DNA of 39,259 bases from a virus, in the IMG/VR virus record IMGVR_UViG_3300043464_000397, positions 1 to 39,259 of that record; one strand, given 5' to 3'. Each line of letters opens with the position of its first letter. Position 1 is the first letter of the stretch. Below, piece by piece: positions 32,840 through 38,514 of this stretch. The notes under the pieces are model-generated. The model did not search any database, was not told where the DNA came from, and worked only from the letters and a program-made list of their open reading frames with translations. A program made the position numbers and the translations under genes.

Positions 32840-33199
32840 GTGATACTGGACTGTAGTCTATCCGCCTCGACCATGTCTCGCCCCAGTTCTGTTTATAATA
32901 TAACTGCCGATGGCTGGTTAATAAATGAAATCGTTGCAGCCCTGGCGATGGCTATGTCTTTAACCCTCACCGATGCGGAACGAAAACCAATGGTCGTAAT
33001 CTGTCCTATGCTTTGTGGTCAAGGACGACGCTCCCGCTATGTCGCCCTTGCCCCGCAAATCAAAGGCAGACCAGACGGCGATACAATTCCTGAGAATTGC
33101 TATCCCCGTCTTTTACTCATGACCCCTGTGATTTTATCTCCATCAGCAAAATGTAAAGCGGGCTGTGACCATGATTCCCGTCACACCCTGCGGGCATGA
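32840..33199 (+). CDS. Doubtful ORF (119 aa; or 108 aa from ATG 32873)
   Basis: An open frame fills much of the region between the arms. From ATG 32873 it reads MSRPSSVYNITADGWLINEI, with cysteines in ICPMLCGQGRR, PENCYPR and AKCKAGCDH that could form a zinc site. Against it, neither start has a spaced ribosome site (an AGGG touches GTG 32840). Its third-base usage is also richer in C than neighbouring rightward genes. It might be a transferred gene, or chance openness over an RNA or origin element. No family is recognised. Confidence 0.3.
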   Translation: MILDCSLSASTMSRPSSVYNITADGWLINEIVAALAMAMSLTLTDAERKPMVVICPMLCGQGRRSRYVALAPQIKGRPDGDTIPENCYPRLLLMTPVILSPSAKCKAGCDHDSRHTLRA

Positions 33200-33285
33200 C
33201 AGTAATCACAATCCCATCCTGTGCTTGTACATTTCAGTCGCGTTGTTCTACGGTTGCCTGGCTGATGTGCTGATGACGGCTCTCG

Positions 33286-33339
33286 ATTTTGAGCATCAGA
33301 GTCTTGTCAAGTCAAGCCTCTGATAAGCGCGCTCAAAAT
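33286..33339 (+). ncRNA. Long nested inverted repeat (possible structured RNA or origin)
   Basis: ATTTTGAGC (33286-33294) pairs with GCTCAAAAT (33331-33339). Immediately inside, ATCAGAG (33295-33301) pairs with CTCTGAT (33318-33324), leaving a 6-base bulge AAGCGC on one side. The loop contains CTTG/CAAG. Sixteen perfect pairs plus four in the loop are far from chance. It is not followed by a T run. RNA function is inferred; it could act as DNA. Confidence 0.5.
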
Positions 33340-33340
33340 A

Positions 33341-33367
33341 GGCTGGCAGGCTAAAGCCTGCGTAGCC
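33341..33367 (+). ncRNA. Adjacent stem-loop
   Basis: GCAGGC (33346-33351) pairs with GCCTGC (33356-33361) around a TAAA loop. GGCT (33341-33344) and AGCC (33364-33367) extend the stem. It begins one base after the larger inverted repeat, so the two probably belong to one element. Confidence 0.45.
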
Positions 33368-33377
33368 ATTGCTCGGC

Positions 33378-33406
33378 CTGAGATGTGTGGGCGTTGCCCT
33401 TAAAAT
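33378..33406 (+). promoter_or_regulatory. Putative promoter for the first rightward genes
   Basis: CTGAGA (33378-33383, 4 of 6 to TTGACA) and TAAAAT (33401-33406, 5 of 6 to TATAAT) are 17 bases apart. Transcription would begin near 33413, 23 bases before ATG 33436, leaving the two stem-loops upstream of the start. Confidence 0.35.
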
Positions 33407-33435
33407 TTGGGGGTGGCTAACGAAAGGAAAGTACA

Positions 33436-33816
33436 ATGTCTGATGAACTGACTGTCTCCAACCCATGCTACCAGTGCATGATTCAGATGGAACTGTGCGT
33501 GGACTGCCAAGACCTACGCGAAACAAGGGCGACTATCTTCGCCCATGACCTGGTTGACGAAGGAAGCGATATCTACAGATACGCTCCAATGTACACCAGC
33601 CTAACCAAAATCGAACCCGAACCAAGTGGGCACGAGTGGGTAGGTGCAGTAACTCTAGACAATAAAGACCAAGAAAGACTCGAGTTTATGGAACCTGTCA
33701 CCAACCTATCCGATAGGTTCTTCGAGATGGAGTTAGAACTGACCCACCATGAGATGGTGTGCCAGTCATGCAGACTAGTCTGCAACAAGCACGCAGTATG
33801 TCCAAATTGTAACTAA
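33436..33816 (+). CDS. Early zinc-finger-like protein (126 aa)
   Basis: The product has an N-terminal Cys cluster, NPCYQCMIQMELCVDCQD (four Cys), and a C-terminal one, MVCQSCRLVCNKHAVCPNCN (five to six Cys plus His). The middle is acidic. Two separate zinc ribbons joined by about 75 residues are likely. Being first in the rightward arm, it may be a host-takeover protein acting on transcription or other host complexes; that is inferred from position only. AAAGGAAAGTACA precedes the ATG. Confidence 0.75.
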   Translation: MSDELTVSNPCYQCMIQMELCVDCQDLRETRATIFAHDLVDEGSDIYRYAPMYTSLTKIEPEPSGHEWVGAVTLDNKDQERLEFMEPVTNLSDRFFEMELELTHHEMVCQSCRLVCNKHAVCPNCN

Positions 33817-33822
33817 GTAAAG

Positions 33823-33859
33823 GCAGACCTGCTCTGAACAAGTGCAGGAGCAGGTCTGC
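33823..33859 (+). promoter_or_regulatory. Perfect 12-bp hairpin between first two early genes
   Basis: GCAGACCTGCTC (33823-33834) pairs with GAGCAGGTCTGC (33848-33859) around a 13-base loop. No T run follows, so a message-stabilising or RNase-processing structure is more likely than a terminator. Confidence 0.6.
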
Positions 33860-33891
33860 ACAACAACACTACCAACAGAAAAGGAAACAAA

Positions 33892-34206
33892 ATGAACACA
33901 GTCACATTCAAGAACAGCGTTATCAAGAATGTTGTTGACCGCAATGGTTTCTACACAGCAACCATCAACGACTACGAACAACTACCAACAGGGCGCATGA
34001 TTTGCTCTGACTCTACACGGGTGGTTATCTTCGATGAGAAGGTAATCGCAGAACTTCGAGCACTCAACTGGCTCGACGACCAAACCGCATACATCAACGC
34101 AGAGGGTATCGGCAACACTCGATGGGACCGCCGCCCAAACATTGACAACAAAGACCGCAAGCCAGGTCTCAAGCAGGTAGTACTAACTGCAGTTACACAA
34201 GCATAA
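33892..34206 (+). CDS. Early hypothetical protein (104 aa)
   Basis: AAGG lies seven bases before ATG 33892. The product has a beta-rich start (MNTVTFKNSVIKNVVDRNGF), then RVVIFDEKVIAELRALNWL and a Lys/Arg-rich end (RRPNIDNKDRKPGLK). It is slightly basic, without cysteine pattern or transmembrane helix. No family is recognised. It is the last gene before a strong terminator, so with 33436-33816 it makes a separate first transcription unit. Confidence 0.75.
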   Translation: MNTVTFKNSVIKNVVDRNGFYTATINDYEQLPTGRMICSDSTRVVIFDEKVIAELRALNWLDDQTAYINAEGIGNTRWDRRPNIDNKDRKPGLKQVVLTAVTQA

Positions 34207-34212
34207 AGACAC

Positions 34213-34256
34213 AGGCAGGTGGGGGCTTCGGCTCTCACCTGCCTATCTTTCCGTTT
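34213..34256 (+). terminator. Strong intrinsic terminator after the first early unit
   Basis: AGGCAGGTG (34213-34221) pairs with CACCTGCCT (34236-34244). The inner stem closes on a TTCG tetraloop. ATCTTTCCGTTTTTT follows, a full U tract. Confidence 0.92.
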
Positions 34257-34321
34257 TTTCGCAGGCCCCGTAACATCAACGGTCGGTAATGAGTTCATCA
34301 TCTATCCAGAAAGGTAACAAA

Positions 34322-34531
34322 ATGTTATTAGATTCTATGACCATGCTTGCAATACTGATAGCCTTGACTACAAGTATTGTAGTTATTACACTAGCAATTA
34401 GACAGAACATGCTGTTAATGAAAGAGAATACAGAACTACGCCGTGCTTTAAGAATAGAAAAGCAGGCGCGTAGTAACTACTACTACATAGATAAAGATGT
34501 AGCGAAGGAAGACCTATGGACAACCAAGTAA
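34322..34531 (+). CDS. Small single-pass membrane protein (69 aa)
   Basis: ATG 34322 has AAAGG eight bases upstream; an in-frame ATG at 34289 has none. Residues 7-26 (TMLAILIALTTSIVVITLAI) form a transmembrane helix. A charged helix follows with MLLMKENTELRRALRIEKQA, probably a short coiled coil in the cytoplasm. The design is like small phage membrane proteins that affect host envelope or superinfection; the actual role is unknown. Confidence 0.7.
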   Translation: MLLDSMTMLAILIALTTSIVVITLAIRQNMLLMKENTELRRALRIEKQARSNYYYIDKDVAKEDLWTTK

Positions 34532-34668
34532 AGTATGCAATCCATAACTGCCACCAATGTGGCATGGATATTTTAGTAGATGTAAATAGAACCAGCCCAC
34601 GAAACTACTGCAGCCCATGTGCGTGGGCAAAGTTAGGAGAAACAAACTATGTCGTACACAGTAAATGA
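34516..34668 (+). CDS. Zinc-ribbon peptide (50 aa)
   Basis: AAGGA lies about six bases before ATG 34516. The product has NCHQCGMDILV and YCSPCAWAKL, two CxxC pairs about 17 residues apart, a classic four-Cys zinc ribbon. It overlaps the membrane protein gene by 16 bases. A protein- or DNA-binding role is likely; no named family. Confidence 0.7.
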   Translation: MDNQVKYAIHNCHQCGMDILVDVNRTSPRNYCSPCAWAKLGETNYVVHSK

Positions 34669-34780
34669 AATAGCGGACTTAAATGAGTCCATTGATACAG
34701 CAATAACATCAATCAAGAAAGCCAACGCTATCCTCGAAGAAATGATGGCGACTGGCAGGATATACGTAGAGGAGGAGTAA
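34649..34780 (+). CDS. Small helical protein (43 aa)
   Basis: AGGAG lies nine bases before ATG 34649, and the gene overlaps the zinc-ribbon peptide by 20 bases. The product, starting MSYTVNEIADLNESIDTAIT, is one long amphipathic helix with heptad spacing, followed by an acidic end. It could form a coiled-coil dimer. The function is unknown. Confidence 0.65.
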   Translation: MSYTVNEIADLNESIDTAITSIKKANAILEEMMATGRIYVEEE

Positions 34781-34887
34781 TGACAGGCCCATACGTACCA
34801 CCTCAATGCGATGCATGTGACCAGTACACAGAAAAATTCTGTGATGATTGCGGTTTATGCATGGAGTGCGGGGACTGCGATGAGTGA
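34780..34887 (+). CDS. Cys-rich micro-protein (35 aa)
   Basis: GGAGGAG lies just before ATG 34780, which overlaps the previous TAA (TAATG). Of 35 residues eight are Cys: QCDACD, FCDDCGLCMECGDCDE. Two interlaced zinc sites or an Fe-S site are possible. A shorter relative with the same ending pattern is coded at 35242-35316. The stop overlaps the next ATG. Confidence 0.65.
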   Translation: MTGPYVPPQCDACDQYTEKFCDDCGLCMECGDCDE

Positions 34888-35167
34888 CTTAAACCCTGAA
34901 CACTTAGATGTAATGACAACACTCAAGATAGTAAGGTTAGTTGCAGGGTACACGCTTGCAGATGTAGAACGCGTAAGCAATGGCGAGTTTACTGTCGCAG
35001 CATTAGGAAGTTATGAGCGTAACCATAGAAGTATAACAGTTAAAAGACTGTTAAAATTGTGTGAGGTATACGGAATATCAATTTATTCAGTTATCAGACA
35101 CAGTATGTATGGAGACCAGATGCATGTAATGAAAGGAAAAAAAGATGGGTTACGAACCACCGCTTGA
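34880..35167 (+). CDS. BldD-like helix-turn-helix regulator (95 aa)
   Basis: The start at ATG 34880 overlaps the previous stop by eight bases; longer in-frame starts run into the micro-protein gene. Residues 15-70 form an XRE-type HTH: MTTLKIVRLVAGYTLADVER, then GEFTVAALGSYERNHRSITV and KRLLKLCEVYGISIYSVI. The SYER..R.ITV.RL..L...YG order is that of the actinobacterial BldD DNA-binding domain. No second (c-di-GMP-binding) domain is present. It may bind BldD boxes of the host or regulate the phage arms. Confidence 0.8.
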   Translation: MSDLNPEHLDVMTTLKIVRLVAGYTLADVERVSNGEFTVAALGSYERNHRSITVKRLLKLCEVYGISIYSVIRHSMYGDQMHVMKGKKDGLRTTA

Positions 35168-35249
35168 AGATGACATAGCACTAGACAAAGATATAGAAGA
35201 CGAGGATGATGGTTACCAAGAACCAGACAGGATGTGGGGAGATGAATGA
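35145..35249 (+). CDS. Acidic micro-protein (34 aa)
   Basis: GAAAGG precedes ATG 35145, which lies in the end of the HTH gene. The product begins MGYEPPLEDDIALDKDIEDE and is almost half Asp/Glu; it may mimic DNA charge or be disordered. It overlaps the next micro-gene by eight bases. Confidence 0.5.
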   Translation: MGYEPPLEDDIALDKDIEDEDDGYQEPDRMWGDE

Positions 35250-35316
35250 TGATGCAAGATGTAGCCAATGCGGCACACTATGCGATGTCTGCAACACAGA
35301 AGATGATGATGAATGA
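35242..35316 (+). CDS. Cys-rich micro-protein (24 aa)
   Basis: The product begins MNDDARCSQCGTLCDVCNTE and ends in four acidic residues. Its four Cys in CxxC-x3-CxxC spacing resemble the end of the 35-aa protein at 34780-34887, so they may be diverged copies. The ribosome site is only fair (AGGA nine bases upstream). It is too short to be secure without comparison. Confidence 0.45.
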   Translation: MNDDARCSQCGTLCDVCNTEDDDE

Positions 35317-35404
35317 CATATCAATCCTCCCTCTCACACCATTACAGTCCTGGGTCTTCATCATTACAGTTTTCTATATCCTCTACAGATGGGTTGTTAG
35401 ATGA
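35303..35404 (+). CDS. Single-pass membrane micro-protein (31-33 aa)
   Basis: Three ATGs in a row (35303, 35306, 35309) can start it. The product ends with a hydrophobic helix, PLQSWVFIITVFYILYRW, bounded by Arg. Its TGA overlaps the ATG of the secreted transglycosylase-like gene (ATGA), the usual coupling here, which supports it. It may help membrane targeting or act in lysis; unknown. Confidence 0.5.
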   Translation: MMMNDISILPLTPLQSWVFIITVFYILYRWVVR

Positions 35405-35820
35405 AAAAACTATTCGCCTTGCTTACAGCATGGTATCTAGTGTTCTGGTCAATGCTGCCAGGGCACACGCCAGTAGCACAAGCACAACCACACACAGAAG
35501 CCAAGCCTACGGAGATGAGCGAGTTCCATTGGACTCCCCGTGCTTTGAAACTATATGCCAAACAGTTTATGAAGATGGCATACCCCGAATGGAACTTGTC
35601 TGAACATCGTGCTCTGATGAAACTATGGGGTAAAGAATCAGGTTGGAATCACAAGGCGCAGAACCCCACTAGTTCTGCCTTTGGTGTACCACAACTATTG
35701 AAACTTGACCCCGATACCCCAGCCCCGCTTCAGATTGAGCGGGGGCTGGGCTACATAGTGCACAGATATGAGAAACCATCTGTTGCATGGACACATTGGA
35801 GAGAAAATGGCTGGTACTAA
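35401..35820 (+). CDS. Secreted lytic-transglycosylase-like protein (139 aa)
   Basis: Residues 1-28 form a signal peptide: basic MKKL, hydrophobic core to about 19, and cleavage probably after AQA-28. The mature part has a lysozyme-like fold pattern: LMKLWGKESGWNHKAQNP with candidate catalytic Glu79, then SSAFGVPQLL, GLGYIVHRYEKPSVAW and THWRENGWY. It would cut glycan strands from outside the membrane. It lies far from the late lysis cassette, in the early arm, so a role in wall remodelling or exclusion of other phages is possible besides lysis. Confidence 0.8.
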   Translation: MKKLFALLTAWYLVFWSMLPGHTPVAQAQPHTEAKPTEMSEFHWTPRALKLYAKQFMKMAYPEWNLSEHRALMKLWGKESGWNHKAQNPTSSAFGVPQLLKLDPDTPAPLQIERGLGYIVHRYEKPSVAWTHWRENGWY

Positions 35821-35830
35821 GGAGAAACAA

Positions 35831-36007
35831 ATGACAGTAGGAATAGCAGAACTAACAGAGGTAAAAGAGTTAGCCAGGAAACTTTATGATGATGAGTTCG
35901 GTCCATTTTATTTACTTGGCTACCTATGGGCAATGCTCACCCAAGAGCAACAACAAGATGTGTTGGAATCCTTCCAGCGCTATACAAAAGAAAAGGAAAA
36001 CAAATGA
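35831..36007 (+). CDS. Small hypothetical protein (58 aa)
   Basis: AAGGAGAAACAA precedes ATG 35831; the in-frame ATG at 35768 lies in the previous gene and has no site. The product has ELTEVKELARKLYDDEFGPF, a middle hydrophobic helix (YLLGYLWAML), then QEQQQDVLESFQRY. It is probably soluble, all-helical. The function is unknown. The stop overlaps the next ATG by four bases. Confidence 0.7.
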   Translation: MTVGIAELTEVKELARKLYDDEFGPFYLLGYLWAMLTQEQQQDVLESFQRYTKEKENK

Positions 36008-36501
36008 CAGTAACAATAGAAGAAGTACAAAACTATCTTACTATTCTTACAGATGAGAATGGTAAAGAAGCACCACTATTAGAGCAGCGCAAGCGTTTAA
36101 CAGATGCAATCTATACACAGATTGATTCAGGCGAAGCGCCAGACTTTGACCACATTGCAGAGATAACAGCAGGTATGCATAGAGACATTCAGTTGCGTGA
36201 CTTTATGTTAGGTCTACCATCTGAACGTCCAGTTGCAATAGTTAATACATACCTTGCATGCTTTATGGATGTAGTTCCAAGTGAGTTCATCGCGCCAGTT
36301 GCTAGTGTGTTGGCTGCTAACTTGTATTCAATTGAAGATACATCAGCCAAAGATGTGCTATCACAGGCACTACAAAGTAATCCTAGTTACTCACTAGCAA
36401 ACCTACTTAACAGAGTTTTTACTTCAGGCTGGCCTGCAGGTGCGTTCGTTGCTATGACATACGAACTACACCCAAAGGTTAAAGAAGGAATGGGTATCTA
36501 A
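36004..36501 (+). CDS. DUF4192-family protein (165 aa)
   Basis: AAGGAAAACAA precedes ATG 36004. The product resembles DUF4192 proteins of actinobacteria and their phages. HIAEITAGMHRDIQLRDFML is in the first half. Later segments are PVASVLAANLYSIEDTSAKD, SQALQSNPSYSLANLLNRVF and a Trp-Pro turn before the end. This group has no settled activity. It lies before the MGLDMY and DUF932 genes. Confidence 0.65.
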   Translation: MTVTIEEVQNYLTILTDENGKEAPLLEQRKRLTDAIYTQIDSGEAPDFDHIAEITAGMHRDIQLRDFMLGLPSERPVAIVNTYLACFMDVVPSEFIAPVASVLAANLYSIEDTSAKDVLSQALQSNPSYSLANLLNRVFTSGWPAGAFVAMTYELHPKVKEGMGI

Positions 36502-36503
36502 TC

Positions 36504-36989
36504 ATGGGATTAGATATGTATCTCTATGCTCGTAAAGGCATCTCATCTATTGAGTGGGAACCAGAAACACACAATAAGAAACTCAATGCTGATTACACAA
36601 TCCTTGCCTCATTAGTAGGGGCTACGGATTGGATGTATAACCCAAATGATTTAGCCTTTGCATCTGTGTCTATTCAAGTTGGATACTGGCGCAAGGTTAA
36701 TGCTATTCACAACTGGTTCATTCAAGAACTAGCAGATGGAGAAGATAACTGTCAGCCAATCTATGTGCCTCGTAGTTCTTTAGTTGACCTAAAAATTATA
36801 TGCGAAGAAGTATTGGCAGACCACAGTAAAGCAGATACACTACTGCCAACAGGCTCTGGCTTCTTCTTCGGCAGCACAGAGTATGACGAATGGTATTTTC
36901 ATGGTATTGAAAACACCGTGAAGATAGTAAGTAAACTCATTGAAGATGTACCCGAAGGATGGGCCTTCGAGTATCAGGCTTCATGGTAA
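36504..36989 (+). CDS. Conserved phage protein, MGLDMY type (161 aa)
   Basis: It starts MGLDMYLYARKG, the hallmark of a conserved phage group without known role. VGYWRKVNAIHNWFIQELAD with a conserved Trp-Arg and His-Trp lies at about 59-78, and SGFFFGSTEYDEWYF near 118. Aromatic and acidic residues dominate. The ATG is two bases after the previous stop, with an AAGGA about 14 bases upstream, so coupling is probable. Confidence 0.75.
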   Translation: MGLDMYLYARKGISSIEWEPETHNKKLNADYTILASLVGATDWMYNPNDLAFASVSIQVGYWRKVNAIHNWFIQELADGEDNCQPIYVPRSSLVDLKIICEEVLADHSKADTLLPTGSGFFFGSTEYDEWYFHGIENTVKIVSKLIEDVPEGWAFEYQASW

Positions 36990-37001
36990 AGAAAGGGACA
37001 T

Positions 37002-37955
37002 ATGACTACAGCAGATGTAGTAGAAAAGAAAAACCGTTCAGCCTGGATTAAAGCAGGCGTAGCGGTTGAAGCAACCAGCGCAGCACAGGTAGCACAGCAA
37101 GCAGGACTTAACTGGACTGTTGGATTATCTGAGATGCACACCTCTGACTTCTTGCATGTACCAAAGAAGCAAGCAGTTGTAAAAACACATCAAGGAAAAG
37201 AGTCAGTCATTGGTGTAGTGGGTAGTAAGTACAAAGTCTTTCAGAACTCTGAAGTCTTTGGCTCACTAGATGGATTGATTGATTCAGGAGAGGCTCGCTA
37301 TGCAGCAGCAGGTGAGTACGATGACGGGGCAAAAGTATGGATGCTCATGTCATTACCAAAAGAAATGGAAATCAAGGGCGACCCGCATGCTGCCTTCTTG
37401 CTAGCCAAGACCAGTCATGATGGTTCATCATCAGTAGTACTACGCCCTATCATTGAGAGATTGTTTTGTGCTAATCAAATCAATCGTATCTTTAGAAGCA
37501 AGAGCCAAGCACATACATATACACTGCGTCATACACAAAACGCAGTGCTATCAGTATCTGATATGCGAAACCTTCTTGACCTAACCTACTCAAACATTGA
37601 TATGTATAGCGACCTGGCTAACCATCTCATGCAACGTGAGTCAGACATCAACAGAGCAACAGCCTACTTCAAAAAGGTATGGGCATTGCCAACCAAGATA
37701 GAAAACGCACCGCTACACCTACTATCCAAGGGTGAAAAGAACGCTAAGTCCCGTGCTCTCAATGCACGGCAGAAAGCGTTTGCTATCTACTCAGATAGCC
37801 CAACGCAAGAGAACATTCGCAACACAGAGTTTGGTTTGTGGCAAGCAGTTGTAGAATATGCTGACCATTACTCTCAGAAAGATGCTAGTATTGCTACCCT
37901 AGCAGGGCGCAATGATGGCATCAAACTACGAGCACTAGAACTACTATCAATCTAA
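37002..37955 (+). CDS. DUF932-family protein (317 aa)
   Basis: The protein shows the layout of the DUF932/TIGR03299 phage-plasmid family. WTVGLSEMHTSDFLHVPKKQ lies near 38 and GVVGSKYKVFQNSEVFGSLD near 71. A beta region follows with AKVWMLMSLPKEMEIKGDPH, then LAKTSHDGSSSVVLRPIIER and LFCANQINRIF near 155. A helical C-terminal half follows. The family is common in actinophages and near plasmid replication genes; its role is unknown but often linked to DNA metabolism. AAAGGGACAT precedes the ATG. Confidence 0.85.
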   Translation: MTTADVVEKKNRSAWIKAGVAVEATSAAQVAQQAGLNWTVGLSEMHTSDFLHVPKKQAVVKTHQGKESVIGVVGSKYKVFQNSEVFGSLDGLIDSGEARYAAAGEYDDGAKVWMLMSLPKEMEIKGDPHAAFLLAKTSHDGSSSVVLRPIIERLFCANQINRIFRSKSQAHTYTLRHTQNAVLSVSDMRNLLDLTYSNIDMYSDLANHLMQRESDINRATAYFKKVWALPTKIENAPLHLLSKGEKNAKSRALNARQKAFAIYSDSPTQENIRNTEFGLWQAVVEYADHYSQKDASIATLAGRNDGIKLRALELLSI

Positions 37956-37963
37956 GGAGAATC

Positions 37964-38398
37964 GTGTACCTAAATCCAATCACAGTAGACGCAGTAACCT
38001 ACAACTTCACAGAAGAATCACTCAAAGAACTAATCAAGAGTGAGGCTACATTAAAGTTGCGACTTGAATCAGTCCAACTTGAAGCACAAGAAGCATACAG
38101 AAAGGTTATCTCTACCCGTAGCAAGGTGTATGATTTCTTTTCAGAAGCATTTGATGATGGTTCAGATGAAGCAACAGTTAATCGTGACGACGTTAACGAA
38201 TTGCTTGAAGCAATCGGTTCAGATGTACTCACTACAACCTGGTCAGCAACTGTAGAGATTACAGTTACTGTTACTGGTATCAAGGCTACCTCCCCTGAGG
38301 AAGTTGAAGATATCATTACGGACAACATCGAAGTCAGCGGCTACGACTTAGAGTTGCACGACCCAGATGTACGAGTGCAAGACATCGAGCGCGAGTAA
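37964..38398 (+). CDS. Hypothetical protein (144 aa)
   Basis: TAAGGAGAATC gives a strong site for GTG 37964. The N-terminal half is a long helix (EESLKELIKSEATLKLRLES). The C-terminal half is beta-rich with SATVEITVTVTGIKATSPEE, resembling a small sensor or ligand-binding strand set. It is acidic. It follows the DUF932 gene by eight bases and is probably co-produced with it. No family is recognised. Confidence 0.7.
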   Translation: MYLNPITVDAVTYNFTEESLKELIKSEATLKLRLESVQLEAQEAYRKVISTRSKVYDFFSEAFDDGSDEATVNRDDVNELLEAIGSDVLTTTWSATVEITVTVTGIKATSPEEVEDIITDNIEVSGYDLELHDPDVRVQDIERE

Positions 38399-38416
38399 CC
38401 AACATCAGCAGCGCTA

Positions 38417-38457
38417 TCTAACGCATAGGAGTTTGTTCATTTCTACTATGTGTTAGA
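38417..38457 (+). promoter_or_regulatory. Stem-loop in the leader of the exonuclease gene
   Basis: TCTAACGCATAG (38417-38428) pairs with CTATGTGTTAGA (38446-38457), twelve pairs including one G-U, around a 17-base loop. With the next dyad it fills a 116-base gap, long for this arm. Confidence 0.5.
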
Positions 38458-38471
38458 CTTGGGGATGGGTG

Positions 38472-38497
38472 GTCCCGCCATCTGCGAAACACGGGAC
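38472..38497 (+). promoter_or_regulatory. Second leader dyad GTCCCG/CGGGAC
   Basis: Six bases at 38472-38477 pair with 38492-38497 around a 14-base loop, ending about eight bases before the ribosome site AAGGAG of the exonuclease gene. It could tune access to that site. Confidence 0.4.
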
Positions 38498-38514
38498 ACT
38501 AAACAAGGAGACAA

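Larger units (their letters stand above)
33200..33435. other. Structured non-coding stretch before the rightward arm
   Basis: No credible gene is seen. The stretch is richer in G and C than its surroundings and holds two stem-loops (33286-33339 and 33341-33367), a CTGATG repeat near 33262-33275 and a promoter-like pair (33378-33406). It is either a small RNA, a replication origin or a regulatory hub. Confidence 0.5.

Noticed and set aside
33296-33526. Minus-strand 76-aa frame over the structured element
   Set aside because: It crosses into the start of the first early gene, has no ribosome site and its openness is explained by the inverted repeats.
34811-34879. N-terminal extension of the HTH gene
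   Set aside because: It overlaps the Cys-rich micro-gene out of frame; the HTH homology begins after ATG 34880.
35313-35603. Ser-rich 96-aa frame
   Set aside because: It overlaps the well-supported secreted transglycosylase-like gene in another frame and has no known features.
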